Positions 16,565 through 25,682 are shown, counted from the first letter of the stretch. The stretch: 64,000 nt of DNA from JADKBO01 sp965230345 (GCA_965230345.1 CBDDKR010000002.1:1736001-1800000), one strand, 5' to 3'. Numbers and translations are program-made. The notes: generated by a model not told the origin, from the letters alone.

Positions 16565-17779
16565 ATGAAACATTCATATATCATAGATGGAATCCGAACT
16601 CCCTTTGGAAATTTTGGTGGAACATTATCTACTATAAGGACGGATGATTTGCTTGCACACGTCTTAAAATCATTGATTGAAAGAAATAAAAATATACCTC
16701 TAGATGCTTACGATGATGTCATTATCGGATGCGCAAATCAAGCCGGTGAAGACAATCGTAACGTCGCTCGAATGGGCTTGTTGTTGGCTGGACTTCCGTA
16801 TTCCGTGCCAGGTGAGACGATCAATAGACTATGTTCATCTGGAATGTCTTCTATTGTACAGGCTCATAGGGCGATAATGGCTGGAGATGGAGATCTTTTT
16901 ATCTCCGGTGGAGTAGAGCATATGACCAGAGGTCCTTGGGTCATTTCTAAAGTGTCTAAACCATTTGGGCGGGATGCACAAATGCACGATAGCTCTTTTG
17001 GCTGGAGATTCGTTAATCCCAAAATGAAAGCGATGTACGGTGTTGATGGAATGGGAAGTACTGCTGAAAATTTAGCCGAATTATATAATATTTCAAGAGA
17101 GGATCAAGACAAATTTGCGTACAATTCCCAAATGAAGGCAACTTCCGCCAGAGCAAATGGTAGATTTGTTGAAGAAATCCTTCCAGTTAGTATTCCACAA
17201 AGGAAGAAAGACCCTATTCTTTTTGCAGAAGATGAGTTCATTAAGCCGAAAACATCCCTTGAAATATTGGCGAAATTGAGACCAGCATTTAAACCAATTG
17301 ATGAAGGAGGAAGTGTAACTGCAGGAAATGCTTCTGGATTGAATGATGGATCTGCGGCAGTTGTTGTTGCCTCAGATACTGCTGTTAAAAATTATGGGTT
17401 GAAACCATTAGCTCGAATTGTTAGTTCTGCTGTAGTAGGAGTAGAACCAAGAATTATGGGGATAGGGCCGGTTAAAGCATCGCAAAAGGCTTTAAAAAAG
17501 GCTGGACTCACATTAGATGACGTTTCAATTATTGAGTTAAATGAGGCTTTTGCTGCTCAATCATTAGCTTGTATTAGAGAGTTTGGATTGCAAGATGATG
17601 ATCCTAGGATTAATGTTAATGGTGGAGCAATTGCAATTGGACATCCACTAGGTGCTAGCGGTACACGAATTATGCATACAGCAGCACTAGAATTGCAAAA
17701 GAGAAATGTTGAATATGCCTTAGTTACCATGTGTATTGGTGTAGGTCAGGGATATGCTACTATCTTGCAAAAGGCGTAA
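16565..17779 (+). CDS. pcaF: Acyl-CoA thiolase of the 3-oxoadipyl-CoA thiolase type
   Basis: Cleaves a 3-oxoacyl-CoA with CoA. Seen (numbering from an in-frame TTG three codons upstream): GCANQAGEDNRNVARM, which is especially like PcaF/PaaJ; the nucleophile RLCSSGMSS (C93); the long insert GWRFVNPKMKAMYGVDGM typical of the 3-oxoadipyl form; the GHPLGASG His motif; and CIGVGQG with the second catalytic Cys (about 393). Length of about 404 aa fits. A close match to the aromatic-degradation thiolase does not prove that pathway here, since no other pca or paa genes are in the window. It may instead act in general fatty-acid oxidation. The next gene starts one base after the stop. Confidence 0.8.
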   Translation: MKHSYIIDGIRTPFGNFGGTLSTIRTDDLLAHVLKSLIERNKNIPLDAYDDVIIGCANQAGEDNRNVARMGLLLAGLPYSVPGETINRLCSSGMSSIVQAHRAIMAGDGDLFISGGVEHMTRGPWVISKVSKPFGRDAQMHDSSFGWRFVNPKMKAMYGVDGMGSTAENLAELYNISREDQDKFAYNSQMKATSARANGRFVEEILPVSIPQRKKDPILFAEDEFIKPKTSLEILAKLRPAFKPIDEGGSVTAGNASGLNDGSAAVVVASDTAVKNYGLKPLARIVSSAVVGVEPRIMGIGPVKASQKALKKAGLTLDDVSIIELNEAFAAQSLACIREFGLQDDDPRINVNGGAIAIGHPLGASGTRIMHTAALELQKRNVEYALVTMCIGVGQGYATILQKA

Positions 17780-17780
17780 C

Positions 17781-18488
17781 ATGTCAGGTAAGTTATTTAT
17801 GATACCTTGCCCGATTGCTGAAAATGAATTTAGCAGTTTATCTGGAGAAATAGCTAGTATGATATCTTCAATAAAGTGTTTTGTGGTTGAAAGGGCAAGG
17901 ACGACGCGAAGATTCATAAAGGCGTATTTGCCTGAAACGAATATCTCTGAATTAGAAATTTTTGAGCTAGATAAGAATAATCCAAAGGAGGGACTGGAGT
18001 CCTTCCTCTTGAAGACGTTAGAAGGCCATGATATTGGTCTTCTCTCAGAAGCGGGATGTCCTGGTATCGCTGACCCTGGGAGATTGGCAGTAATGTGGTG
18101 TCACAAAAAAGGAGTTACAGTAGTCCCATTAGTAGGCCCCTCAAGTATTCTTTTGGCCTTGATGGCTTCAGGCTTTAATGGACAAAACTTCGCATTCAAT
18201 GGTTACTTACCAAATAAGAAAAATGAATTGATTAAGAAGTTGCGAATTCTTGAGCGAAAAGTAATTCAAGATGGACAAACTCAATTATTTATGGATGCGC
18301 CATATCGTAATGGCTTTTTAATGGAAAGTTGTATCAATGCACTTCAGAGTAATACATTAATGAGTATTGCCTGTGATTTGGATTCTGCAAATGCTTTTAT
18401 TAAAACAATGCCGATTGGAGAATGGAAGAAAGAGAATTATAAACATCTTCATAAAAGACCAGCTATTTTTTCTATTGGAAGAACTTAG
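17781..18488 (+). CDS. SAM-dependent methyltransferase, tetrapyrrole-methylase fold (RsmI-like)
   Basis: Related to RsmI, which methylates the ribose of C1402 in 16S rRNA. Seen from MSGKLFMIPCPIAENE: VERARTTRRFIKAYLPE, the GLLSEAGCPGIADPG motif (the key SAM-binding loop of the family), VVPLVGPSSILLALMASG, FNGYLPNKKNE and a closing HLHKRPAIFSIG. This is the Bacteroidota form of about 236 aa with the fixed opening L(Y/F)(L/M)IPCPIAEN, which may have a role different from canonical RsmI. A longer in-frame start at 17754 lies inside the thiolase gene and adds a sequence not expected in the family, so I take 17781. Confidence 0.85.
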   Translation: MSGKLFMIPCPIAENEFSSLSGEIASMISSIKCFVVERARTTRRFIKAYLPETNISELEIFELDKNNPKEGLESFLLKTLEGHDIGLLSEAGCPGIADPGRLAVMWCHKKGVTVVPLVGPSSILLALMASGFNGQNFAFNGYLPNKKNELIKKLRILERKVIQDGQTQLFMDAPYRNGFLMESCINALQSNTLMSIACDLDSANAFIKTMPIGEWKKENYKHLHKRPAIFSIGRT

Positions 18489-18543
18489 TTCTTGACAATG
18501 ATGCGCAATACTAATATCTTTAATGATATGAAAAAATGGTACA

Positions 18544-19572
18544 ATGCGCGAATTCGAACGAAATTTTTACTTTACTAAAAATGAACGGAAAGGCTTAACT
18601 GCAGTAATTGTTATATTGGTTTTGTCCCTTTGCGTTATATGGTCTTCCAAATTTGTTTATTCAATGGAGCCCATTCCATATGAGGTGTTGATATTTAGAA
18701 GCTGCTTAGAAGCGAAGGATGAAAAGTTAGTAGAAGAATCTAAAGAACTTTTTACGTTTAACCCGAATACTTTATCCATTGATTCAATGCTTTTGCTACC
18801 CATTCCAGATGACGTTGCTCATCGAATAGTAAAGTATCGTGAAAAAGTGAAGCCATACATATCTTTGAGTGATTTGGAAAAAGTCTATGGAATTGGACCG
18901 TATTTGGAAACGCTAAAACCCTTTGTCCATTTTCATAATGACTCGAGCGAATTCTTAAAGTATGAAAAAAAGAGCCATTCCCCTACAAATGAATTAAATG
19001 ACCCAAGGAAGGAATACAACTTTGATAAGAGGAATCTAAGCGATTATTATGAGGTGAAAATAGATTCTGTTGAAAATTATGCTGGTCAGTCAAAAGAGTA
19101 CCTTACACATGTCGAGGATACCATTGATTCAAAGATTGTGTATCCAACAAAAGAAGAGTATACTTCCGAAAAGATGATTCTGGATGTCAATGAGGCCAAT
19201 GTGTATGAGTTGCAATTGATTAATGGTATTGGTGAATATTATGCTAATCGGATTATCGCATTCAGAGATAAAATTGGTGGCTTTGCAAATCTAACCCAAC
19301 TTAAAGATTTGATTAAACGAAAGGATTCTTGGGACAAAATAAAGCCATCATTGACATGTGATCCAACTAGAATACGAAAAAGAAATTTCAACTACATTTC
19401 AAAGGATTCCCTAGGCTTTATCCCCGGAATAGAGTACAAGAAGGCAACTATTGCAATTCGATACAGAGATCATCACTTCCCATTAAATTCAGTTGAAGAT
19501 ATTAAGAAAATGAAAATTTTTACGAAGGAAGAAATCGATTTAATTGATACTTATTTCTCTTTTGAAGAGTAA
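18544..19572 (+). CDS. Helix-hairpin-helix (ComEA-like) membrane-anchored protein
   Basis: Seen: a short cytoplasmic N-terminus (REFERNFYFTKNERKG), one membrane helix (about 19-40, TAVIVILVLSLCVIWSS), then two ComEA-type HhH regions: PIPDDVAHRIVKYREKVKPYISLSDLEKV-type around 80-110 with a YGIGPY turn, and LDVNEANVYELQLINGIGE near 215-260 with ANRIIAFRDKIGGF. A degenerate third lies at the end. ComEA-like HhH domains bind DNA non-specifically in competence systems. In Bacteroidota such proteins are common and not shown to act in competence, so DNA binding outside the membrane is inference. Confidence 0.7.
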   Translation: MREFERNFYFTKNERKGLTAVIVILVLSLCVIWSSKFVYSMEPIPYEVLIFRSCLEAKDEKLVEESKELFTFNPNTLSIDSMLLLPIPDDVAHRIVKYREKVKPYISLSDLEKVYGIGPYLETLKPFVHFHNDSSEFLKYEKKSHSPTNELNDPRKEYNFDKRNLSDYYEVKIDSVENYAGQSKEYLTHVEDTIDSKIVYPTKEEYTSEKMILDVNEANVYELQLINGIGEYYANRIIAFRDKIGGFANLTQLKDLIKRKDSWDKIKPSLTCDPTRIRKRNFNYISKDSLGFIPGIEYKKATIAIRYRDHHFPLNSVEDIKKMKIFTKEEIDLIDTYFSFEE

Positions 19573-19583
19573 AATGCTTAAAA

Positions 19584-19624
19584 TAAAAAAGAGCCAAACC
19601 CTTAGTCGAAAGATGTTTGGCTCT
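19584..19624 (-). terminator. Original tRNA-Glu terminator (left side of the element)
   Basis: On the minus strand AGAGCCAAAC and its complement (19590-19599 / 19615-19624) form a 10-bp stem followed by TTTTTTATTTT. This lies just 3' of the left tRNA-Glu copy. It is probably the chromosomal terminator from before the element inserted, and could also serve the plus-strand HhH gene. Confidence 0.65.
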
Positions 19625-19725
19625 TAGTAGTCCGTAGGGGAATCGAACCCCTGTTTCCAGGATGAAAACCTGGCGTCCTAACCGCTGGACGAACGGGCCT
19701 TGTTTTTAAAAGCAGTGCAAAGATA
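19622..19725. repeat. Left attachment repeat (attL), 104 bp
   Basis: 103 of 104 bases are identical to 27701-27804. The repeat covers a complete tRNA-Glu and 26 bases upstream of it, ending exactly at the -7 promoter box. The single difference is T at 19631 versus C at 27710. The tyrosine recombinase gene starts 170 bases inside this repeat. Confidence 0.85.
19628..19699 (-). tRNA. tRNA-Glu (anticodon TTC), left copy, probably decayed
   Basis: Minus strand, beginning GGCCCGTTCGTCC. The anticodon loop TTTTCAT between CCAGG and CCTGG gives anticodon TTC (Glu, codons GAA/GAG). The T-arm has GGTTCGATTCC. No CCA is encoded. In the acceptor stem, C3 faces A70 (5' GGCCCGT, 3' ACGGACT), a mismatch not present in the right copy. 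The -7 box TATCTTTG is retained at 19718-19725, but the well-spaced -33 TTG found at the right copy is absent here. Likely a non-expressed duplicate made by element insertion. Confidence 0.85.
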
Positions 19726-19895
19726 TATGTATTGTAAATCAGTTGATTACATTGTTTTACTGTTGCTGTTGATATAGCTAGTGTCTTAGGTTTTAGCAAT
19801 TCATTTCTAATAATACGGAAATTAAAAACATTCAAATATGGTCAGTTTATCTGTGCATATTCTGTGTGTGGTATTATTAAACTAAATTATTTACA

Positions 19896-21125
19896 ATGAA
19901 AATTACACCGAGATTACTGAAACGTAAAGGAAGTGATACTGGTAGATTACAAATGGTAGTATATTATAATGGAGTACAAAAGGAGTTTTCTCTTGGTAGA
20001 AGCATATTACTAACAGATTGGGATGTAAAGCACAAAAAAGCAATTGGAGTCAATAGAGAGGCTATAAATGCTATTATTAGGAAATATCAGAGGGAAATAG
20101 AAAGCAAGATTGATATATGTTCCATTAATGGTCAATTAGTTGATCTTAATGCTATAGTATCAAGTTTGTTTGATAAAACGCAAGATAAAAAATTAGATGG
20201 TCCTATTAAATTGGTAGATTTTATAGATGATTTTGTTTCTGATAATCCACAAAACTTGAAATCTATATCTTTAAAAAGCTATTCTGCCCTTAAATCTCAC
20301 GTACTTACTATCTCTCCTAACATTAAACTGATTGAAGTGGACCAGATGTTTATAAAGAAGCTTGTAGATTATTTGGAGTCTATAGGTAATAAGGTGAACT
20401 CTATAGCTACTAAACTTAAGAAGTTAAGAAAAATACTTGGTTTAGCATTTAGAAGGGGATTGATTACGGATATACCATTTGGCAAGGATAAGTACCAAAT
20501 TAAGGTCCAAAAGAATATTAAACGTAAATTTCTGAATACTGAAGAGGAAACTAAATTATTATCTTATGTAGGTGCTAGTAAAACTGAACAAATAGTAATG
20601 GATTTAGTGAGGTTCAATCTAAATGTGGGGTTGAGGATCAGAGATCTACTACTACTACTTAGAAAAAATGATTTTCAAATAAAATATATTGATGGTAATA
20701 AATTGGAGATAAGGCTAAATACTCGTACAGATAAAACAGACACTGAGGTTAATATACTAATTGCTTCAAAAAGTACAGCAATCCTTCTAAAACATGATAT
20801 TCTCTCTAAGAACACAGATAACTTTGTATTTGAGTGGGTTAAGCATGACAAGTTAACTGATGAAGAGTCTATATATAAAGAGATAAGCTCTAAAACTGCA
20901 CTGTTTAATAAAATCCTTAAATCAATTTGTTTGAAAGTTGGTATTCCTATTATATCCTCACATTGTATTAGGCATACACTAGCTACAAAATTATTGAGTA
21001 ACAGTGTACCTATAACATCAATTAGTAGAGTATTAGGCCATTCATCCGTAACTACTACTCAAATTTATGCAATTGTTGTTCAAAACACTTTAGATAGCCA
21101 TATAATTAGTGGTCTAGAGGGGTAA
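19896..21125 (+). CDS. int: Tyrosine recombinase (integrase) of the element
   Basis: Catalyses site-specific integration and excision at tRNA-Glu. Seen: an N-terminal arm-binding domain (about 1-90, KITPRLLKRKGSDTGRLQM and LLTDWDVKHKKAIG, the Bacteroidota arm-type domain), a SAM-like core-binding domain (about 105-195) and the catalytic domain with R247 (GLRIRD), H356-x-x-R359 (SHCIRHTLA), H382 (LGHSS) and nucleophile Y391 (QIYAIV). Length 409 aa is normal for Bacteroidota integrases. It reads away from the left repeat, with 170 bases between. Confidence 0.93.
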   Translation: MKITPRLLKRKGSDTGRLQMVVYYNGVQKEFSLGRSILLTDWDVKHKKAIGVNREAINAIIRKYQREIESKIDICSINGQLVDLNAIVSSLFDKTQDKKLDGPIKLVDFIDDFVSDNPQNLKSISLKSYSALKSHVLTISPNIKLIEVDQMFIKKLVDYLESIGNKVNSIATKLKKLRKILGLAFRRGLITDIPFGKDKYQIKVQKNIKRKFLNTEEETKLLSYVGASKTEQIVMDLVRFNLNVGLRIRDLLLLLRKNDFQIKYIDGNKLEIRLNTRTDKTDTEVNILIASKSTAILLKHDILSKNTDNFVFEWVKHDKLTDEESIYKEISSKTALFNKILKSICLKVGIPIISSHCIRHTLATKLLSNSVPITSISRVLGHSSVTTTQIYAIVVQNTLDSHIISGLEG

Positions 21126-21272
21126 ATTTTATCAATTAACTTTAACTTAAGTAAGTTGTATGGTTTACTGAAGATTATTGATTTTCATGTTTTAAAATCA
21201 TTATAAAAAAAAGAATGCAGTATTCTGAACAAAGAAGTAACAAAATTATTTCTTGGAATTCTTGAATAGTTA

Positions 21273-21677
21273 TTATCTTAAACTGACAGCAATTGGTAAT
21301 TCCCATTCTTTATGGATTTTATCAATAAAGGTGTTGTCAAGGTCACCCAATTTGACACTGATCATTAACAAATAGAATGTTTTTTCATCTAAGCTGAAGA
21401 TATATGTTGTATCATCTAATATTTGTGCTACAATAAAAAAGTAACTTGAATTATTATAAAATTCTATATCAGTGACATAAGAATTTTTGGTAAATCCAAA
21501 GGATCCTGAATTTGAATAAGTTCGTTTAATGGTTTGCAAAATATTATGAAAATTAAATTTTTCAGTATTAATTGGAAACTCAAAATCAGCTTTCCTTATA
21601 GCAGGATTGTTAGTTGATTCTTGAGCATTTAAAATAACATGTGAACATATGAATAGTAAAAGTAATATAGCTTTCAT
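21273..21677 (-). CDS. Small secreted protein of unknown function
   Basis: 134 aa with a clear signal peptide (MKAILLLLFICSHVILNAQE, cut after NAQ or nearby), then a mixed alpha/beta sequence without Cys. Not recognised. It is antiparallel to its neighbours between the integrase and the XRE regulator and is probably element cargo. Residues FDFEFPINTEK-like and DIEFYNNSSYFFIVA suggest a compact beta-rich exported domain, but no function can be assigned. Confidence 0.55.
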   Translation of the reverse strand: MKAILLLLFICSHVILNAQESTNNPAIRKADFEFPINTEKFNFHNILQTIKRTYSNSGSFGFTKNSYVTDIEFYNNSSYFFIVAQILDDTTYIFSLDEKTFYLLMISVKLGDLDNTFIDKIHKEWELPIAVSLR

Positions 21678-21870
21678 ATTATATTTATTTAATTAATTAG
21701 TATTTCGCCATTGTCTCGTAAGCCCTAATTGGTTGTTCTTTCTAGCTTACGATGTTTTACAACAAGAATGAATTATTATAATATATGAATTTGAATAACA
21801 CAATAATAGTTGTCATAAATGATAACCACTAAGGTACTAATTTCTGAAATATTTGTAGAAATATCTACAA

Positions 21871-22092
21871 GTGGAGAAAGAGCTCCTTTTACAACAAATC
21901 GGTCTTAACATCAAAACAATAAGAACTGCTAAGGGAATTACCCAACAGGAGCTAGCAGCAGCTATTGATTATGAGAAATCCAATATGAGTAGATTAGAAA
22001 AAGGAGGGACCAACCCAACAATTTACACACTTTATAGAGTTTCACAAGCTTTAGATGTAGATTTAGGAGAGTTACTTTCCTTAGAGAAATAG
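21871..22092 (+). CDS. XRE-family HTH regulator
   Basis: 73-aa single-domain helix-turn-helix protein of the Cro/CI type. Seen: IGLNIKTIRTAKGITQQELAAAID (helices 1-2 and the turn) and MSRLEKGGTNPTIYTLYRVSQALDVDLGELL (recognition helix, then the closing helices). The start is GTG at 21871. Small XRE proteins next to integrases often regulate excision or element gene expression; a similar job here is inference. The divergent secreted-protein gene and its own upstream AT-rich region leave space for operators. Confidence 0.85.
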   Translation: MEKELLLQQIGLNIKTIRTAKGITQQELAAAIDYEKSNMSRLEKGGTNPTIYTLYRVSQALDVDLGELLSLEK

Positions 22093-22231
22093 TAACAAAA
22101 AGATATAATTATTATTACATTGCTTCAAATTAAATTCTACTATGACCAATGTGCTTTCTAACTAGCCTTTTTAGCATAAAGTAATGTAAGTATATCTAAA
22201 GCGTCTGTGTTATTATATATATCTGTAAAGT

Positions 22232-22262
22232 GGTGATACCTCGATTATTCCTTAGTATCACC
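22232..22262. other. Inverted repeat between convergent element genes
   Basis: GGTGATAC (22232-22239) and GTATCACC (22255-22262) with a 15-base loop, between the end of the XRE gene and the end of the ATPase gene. No T-run follows on either side, so a terminator role is weak. Confidence 0.3.
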
Positions 22263-22352
22263 TTACTTGTACTTCTTTCAGTGGTTTGTTTTATAGTAGT
22301 AACCGTCTCATAAGAACTGGTACTAGAAAATACAGCATAACTACTTCTATAA

Positions 22353-23195
22353 CTAGTTAAAATATTCTTGGTTGTATTGGTTGTCTGTATCTAATATTGT
22401 TTGTTTTTGGATAGTAAACTGTTGTTGTAATGATGGATATATTTTAATATATTTTTCATACAAACCCTTTAGTTCTTGTAAATTATAAGTATCTTTTAGT
22501 TGTGATCTAATATTGTCAATTGAAATATTTTGGTTACACCATTGTACTATATTTGAACCTACTTTTTCATCTAGTATTAGTGTATTTTCTTTACTAAATA
22601 TCTGAGTTCTATCCTTTGTACATTTTGCTTGATGATTTAGCATAAGCTCAAATAATATGGTAAATTCGTAGTCTGACTCATCTGATGTAATAGCTTTTAA
22701 CCCTACTTTTTCAGGCTTCATCTGACCTTTTGCATCTTGATTGATTATATAATCTGATTTGGTCCTGAAAGTTGCTATAACATGCAGCTTTGAGCTTAAA
22801 ATCCTATCAATTAGTAGATTGAAATTGGATTTAGCTATTCCCCAGTTTTTAAAGGAGTTTCCAGACATAGTAGAATGAGTTTTAACTGTTGCTTCCCAAG
22901 CATGAGATAAAGAATCTATTATAATTAACTCAAATTTGTGCTTTTCAAGTAGATTGATTGCTTGTATATATTTATCTGGAGTGTAAGGAGAAGATAGTTC
23001 TATATTAGAGTAATTTCCTAAGTGAGAATATAGATTACTTGATCCTTTCTCAGTATCAATAACTGCAACTTTTGTAAGTGAACCCACTATGCCTTTTGCT
23101 AGTAATAGGGAGCTGTAACTTTTACCTGCTCCAGCAGGTCCAGATATTCCTATTCTGATTAAGGAATTAATTCTATTAGCAATTTTTATTTGCAT
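22353..23195 (-). CDS. RecA-like AAA ATPase (Sak4-like recombination protein)
   Basis: Seen from the ATG at 23195 (MQIKIANRINSLIRIG): Walker A GPAGAGKS (19-26), VIDTEKGSSNLYSHLG as the next strand, PDKYIQAINLLEKHKFELIIIDSLSHAWE with the Walker B Asp, and VIATFRTKSDY as a sensor strand. This order and the compact core (about 280 aa) match the RecA-core ATPases of phages and mobile elements, including the Sak4-like single-strand annealing proteins. A likely role is recombination or replication of the element. A 15-residue upstream extension is open but not plausible. The next gene upstream on the same strand (127 aa) is probably co-expressed. Confidence 0.7.
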   Translation of the reverse strand: MQIKIANRINSLIRIGISGPAGAGKSYSSLLLAKGIVGSLTKVAVIDTEKGSSNLYSHLGNYSNIELSSPYTPDKYIQAINLLEKHKFELIIIDSLSHAWEATVKTHSTMSGNSFKNWGIAKSNFNLLIDRILSSKLHVIATFRTKSDYIINQDAKGQMKPEKVGLKAITSDESDYEFTILFELMLNHQAKCTKDRTQIFSKENTLILDEKVGSNIVQWCNQNISIDNIRSQLKDTYNLQELKGLYEKYIKIYPSLQQQFTIQKQTILDTDNQYNQEYFN

Positions 23196-23261
23196 AAGTT
23201 TAAATTTTATTGGTTTATAGAAATATAGGAGTATACACATACGCGATATACCCGCAGATAG

Positions 23262-23645
23262 CTAAGATTTTATATACAGTCTGTTATCAGGTAGGGTTTT
23301 ATAACTAGTTCTAGTTTTTGAAGATTTAGTTGAAGTTTGTATTTCGTTTTCCTCGGATGAGAAAACATACCTGTGACTGAGAGTTACAACTTCACCAGAC
23401 TCTTTGATAGTATATTTATATGCATTACAAGCTTCCTTTATGATTTTTCCTGATATTTGTTTACCAACTAAAAATTTAGCCGTAATCTCATCAAGATTGG
23501 TTATAATGTTACACTTTCTTATAGTTGTATAGTAATTATCATTTTTTTGAGATTGTATAATCTCAATACCTCCTTGTATCTCTAGGGAAATATATGTATT
23601 CCCATCATTAGATTCAATCATTGTGAAATTTGTAATTGTTACCAT
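23262..23645 (-). CDS. Unknown element protein, possible DNA-binding partner of the RecA-like ATPase
   Basis: 127 aa, beta-strand-rich to about residue 95 (alternating hydrophobic and polar residues, e.g. NTYISLEIQGGIEII), followed by a Ser/Thr/Lys-rich tail. Not recognised. Position immediately before a Sak4-like ATPase suggests a single-stranded-DNA-binding or regulatory partner, since such ATPases are frequently encoded next to small OB-fold proteins, but I see no decisive motif. Confidence 0.45.
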   Translation of the reverse strand: MVTITNFTMIESNDGNTYISLEIQGGIEIIQSQKNDNYYTTIRKCNIITNLDEITAKFLVGKQISGKIIKEACNAYKYTIKESGEVVTLSHRYVFSSEENEIQTSTKSSKTRTSYKTLPDNRLYIKS

Positions 23646-24098
23646 GTTTATAATAGTTTTTTTATTAAAATAATAGGGGAGGGGTGTTAATTCCTTCCAA
23701 TGTTTATGGGGGGTACTGTGTTGGAGGTTTATTCTGATGTTCTCTTAAATAATCATCTATCTTAGCTAAATAGATCTACCTATTTTACATAGATTTAGTC
23801 CAAAATGCTTCCTTTTTTGGAAAATTACTTGCTTGATAATATTATAAACCTGTATATTTGTAATACATTATTTATCATAGTACAGAGGGATTTGTACTAT
23901 TAGGCTATTAGCTCGTATCTTATAGAGTTATCATCTAAATGCCTCTCATAGTAAAATTTAAAACTATGTATGCATTCCACAGGTGTACAGCAATTAAAAA
24001 TCTTGTCTTAGTTCCCTCATTTTTATTTATTAATATTTAGATATCAATAACATGGTATATATTTCAATGTGTTGGTATTTGAGTAAAAACTAATACAT
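23646..24098. other. 453-bp intergenic region between divergent element genes
   Basis: No open frame of note. It is AT-rich with a G-run (GGGGAGGGG near 23680, GGGGGG near 23706). Divergent promoters for the 127-aa gene (minus) and the polymerase-like gene (plus) must be here, but no exact TAnnTTTG box was found. It is a reasonable place for an element replication origin; I see no iterons that would show this. Confidence 0.25.
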
Positions 24099-25682
24099 AT
24101 GATTCAAGAATATTTAATTCCTGAAAATCTGGATATCAGAAACCAGTTACATAAAAAACCAATAGAAGTTGGCACCCATATTAATTCTTTTGAGAACAGA
24201 GTCAGAAAAGCTGTTATATTAATAGACAACCTTATAAGGGCTTACAACGCTTTAAAAACTACTGAGAGTAAGCAAGGTTATCTACAAAATATGTCAAGTA
24301 GAACGCTACAGGGTTTAGTTAAAGATTATAAAGCATACTTGGATTACTTTATCAAATATGATATCATAAAGACAGACAATTGGTTTACAGAAGGAAAATG
24401 TAAGGGGTATGGGTTAACAGATAGATATAGATATAGTAAACTTACCACATACCCAATTCCTGAAGCAGAAACAAAACAAAATACTCAAACAAAAAAGCAA
24501 GATTTCATTGTTTGTACAACGACTAAAGAAAAGTATCCTATGTTGTATAGCGATTATAGCAATGTAAGATTGGATGATAATGTGAATATACACAACTTAG
24601 TTTATAGAACTTTAGGACCATTAATATCTCAATCAGTAAAGAGCAATGATACGATGACAAAAAATTCCCAGTTAGAGAATAATAAAAAAATAGAGCTTCA
24701 AAATTCATGGTTCTCAAAACTACATAGTATGCAGCATGGTTTGGGACATTTTAAACAAGATAGCACTAGTAATAGATTACATACTGGGGTGTTAGCAATC
24801 AAATCTGAACTGAGGGGGCTACTTCTCTATGGTAATCAGTATTTAATCAACTGTGATATTTCTAACTGCCAACCACTACTAAGTACAATATTACTAAATG
24901 GCAAGGATCATTCAGAGCTTATTTCTGAGGTTTTAAAAGAAGTACTATATGTTAAAAATAATGGGGACAAGAAGCACTACTATAGTATAATGGACATGAT
25001 ATCAAGTATAAAGAAAAATCCGTCTGATCAAACCAAATTATATTTAGATCTAGCTGTTTCTGGTAAAATATATTCTTATTTTGGTTCTAAAATGGGAATA
25101 ACGGGTACGTGTAAGGAGGTTAAAGGTGCGGGAAAAGCTGCATTGATTACAGTTCTATTTAATTCTTGGAGGGCACCTAATAAAAAGCAACAACTATTTC
25201 ACTCCTTGTTTAAGCAGGTAGCAGAACTATTTATACTAATTAACAGGAAATTTAAATTTACTAAAGCACATGCAGCTAGAATTAATGAAAAAAAACAGAA
25301 CAATTTGTTAGCTATCCTTCTACAAAGCATAGAAAGCAAGTTAATCCTAGATACAATATGTCCAAAACTTAAAAAGATCCATAAAGATATACCTTTAATT
25401 ACATTACATGATGGTATTGCAACAACACCTAAATATTATGATACTTTGCATGAAACTATGAACTCTGTATTAAAAGAACACATATCAGATAAAGTAGACT
25501 TCAAGAAGGAGGATTTCAAGCAAGAATATGATAAGATTATTAAATGGTGTGAATCAGAGGATTTGAACAATGGGAAACAGACCACTAATAATAATCCAAA
25601 TATGGTACATAATATAGGAAATGATGAATCTGAGAAAGAGACTATATATGAGGATGTAGTTGCATATGAACTAGAACAATAA
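24099..25682 (+). CDS. Polymerase-like element protein with N-terminal wHTH and palm-type motifs
   Basis: 527 aa. N-terminal part (about 50-120: MSSRTLQGLVKDYKAYLDYF followed by GKCKGYGLTDRYRY) looks like a winged-helix DNA-binding domain. The central part has motifs in the order seen in family A DNA polymerases and T7-type RNA polymerases: motif A INCDISNCQPLL (D253), a Lys-containing motif-B-like stretch KGAGKAALITVLFNSW (K342/K346) and motif C ITLHDGIATT (H437-D438). NNLLAILLQSIES before motif C matches a pattern I remember from uncharacterised plasmid and phage proteins. Likely a replication primase/polymerase for the element; activity is inference. C-terminal residues about 490-527 are acidic. 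Confidence 0.45.
   Translation: MIQEYLIPENLDIRNQLHKKPIEVGTHINSFENRVRKAVILIDNLIRAYNALKTTESKQGYLQNMSSRTLQGLVKDYKAYLDYFIKYDIIKTDNWFTEGKCKGYGLTDRYRYSKLTTYPIPEAETKQNTQTKKQDFIVCTTTKEKYPMLYSDYSNVRLDDNVNIHNLVYRTLGPLISQSVKSNDTMTKNSQLENNKKIELQNSWFSKLHSMQHGLGHFKQDSTSNRLHTGVLAIKSELRGLLLYGNQYLINCDISNCQPLLSTILLNGKDHSELISEVLKEVLYVKNNGDKKHYYSIMDMISSIKKNPSDQTKLYLDLAVSGKIYSYFGSKMGITGTCKEVKGAGKAALITVLFNSWRAPNKKQQLFHSLFKQVAELFILINRKFKFTKAHAARINEKKQNNLLAILLQSIESKLILDTICPKLKKIHKDIPLITLHDGIATTPKYYDTLHETMNSVLKEHISDKVDFKKEDFKQEYDKIIKWCESEDLNNGKQTTNNNPNMVHNIGNDESEKETIYEDVVAYELEQ

Noticed and set aside
17754..17780. Upstream in-frame start of the RsmI-like methylase gene
   Set aside because: It lies inside the thiolase gene and adds residues not expected before the conserved SGKLxxIPCPIAEN opening.
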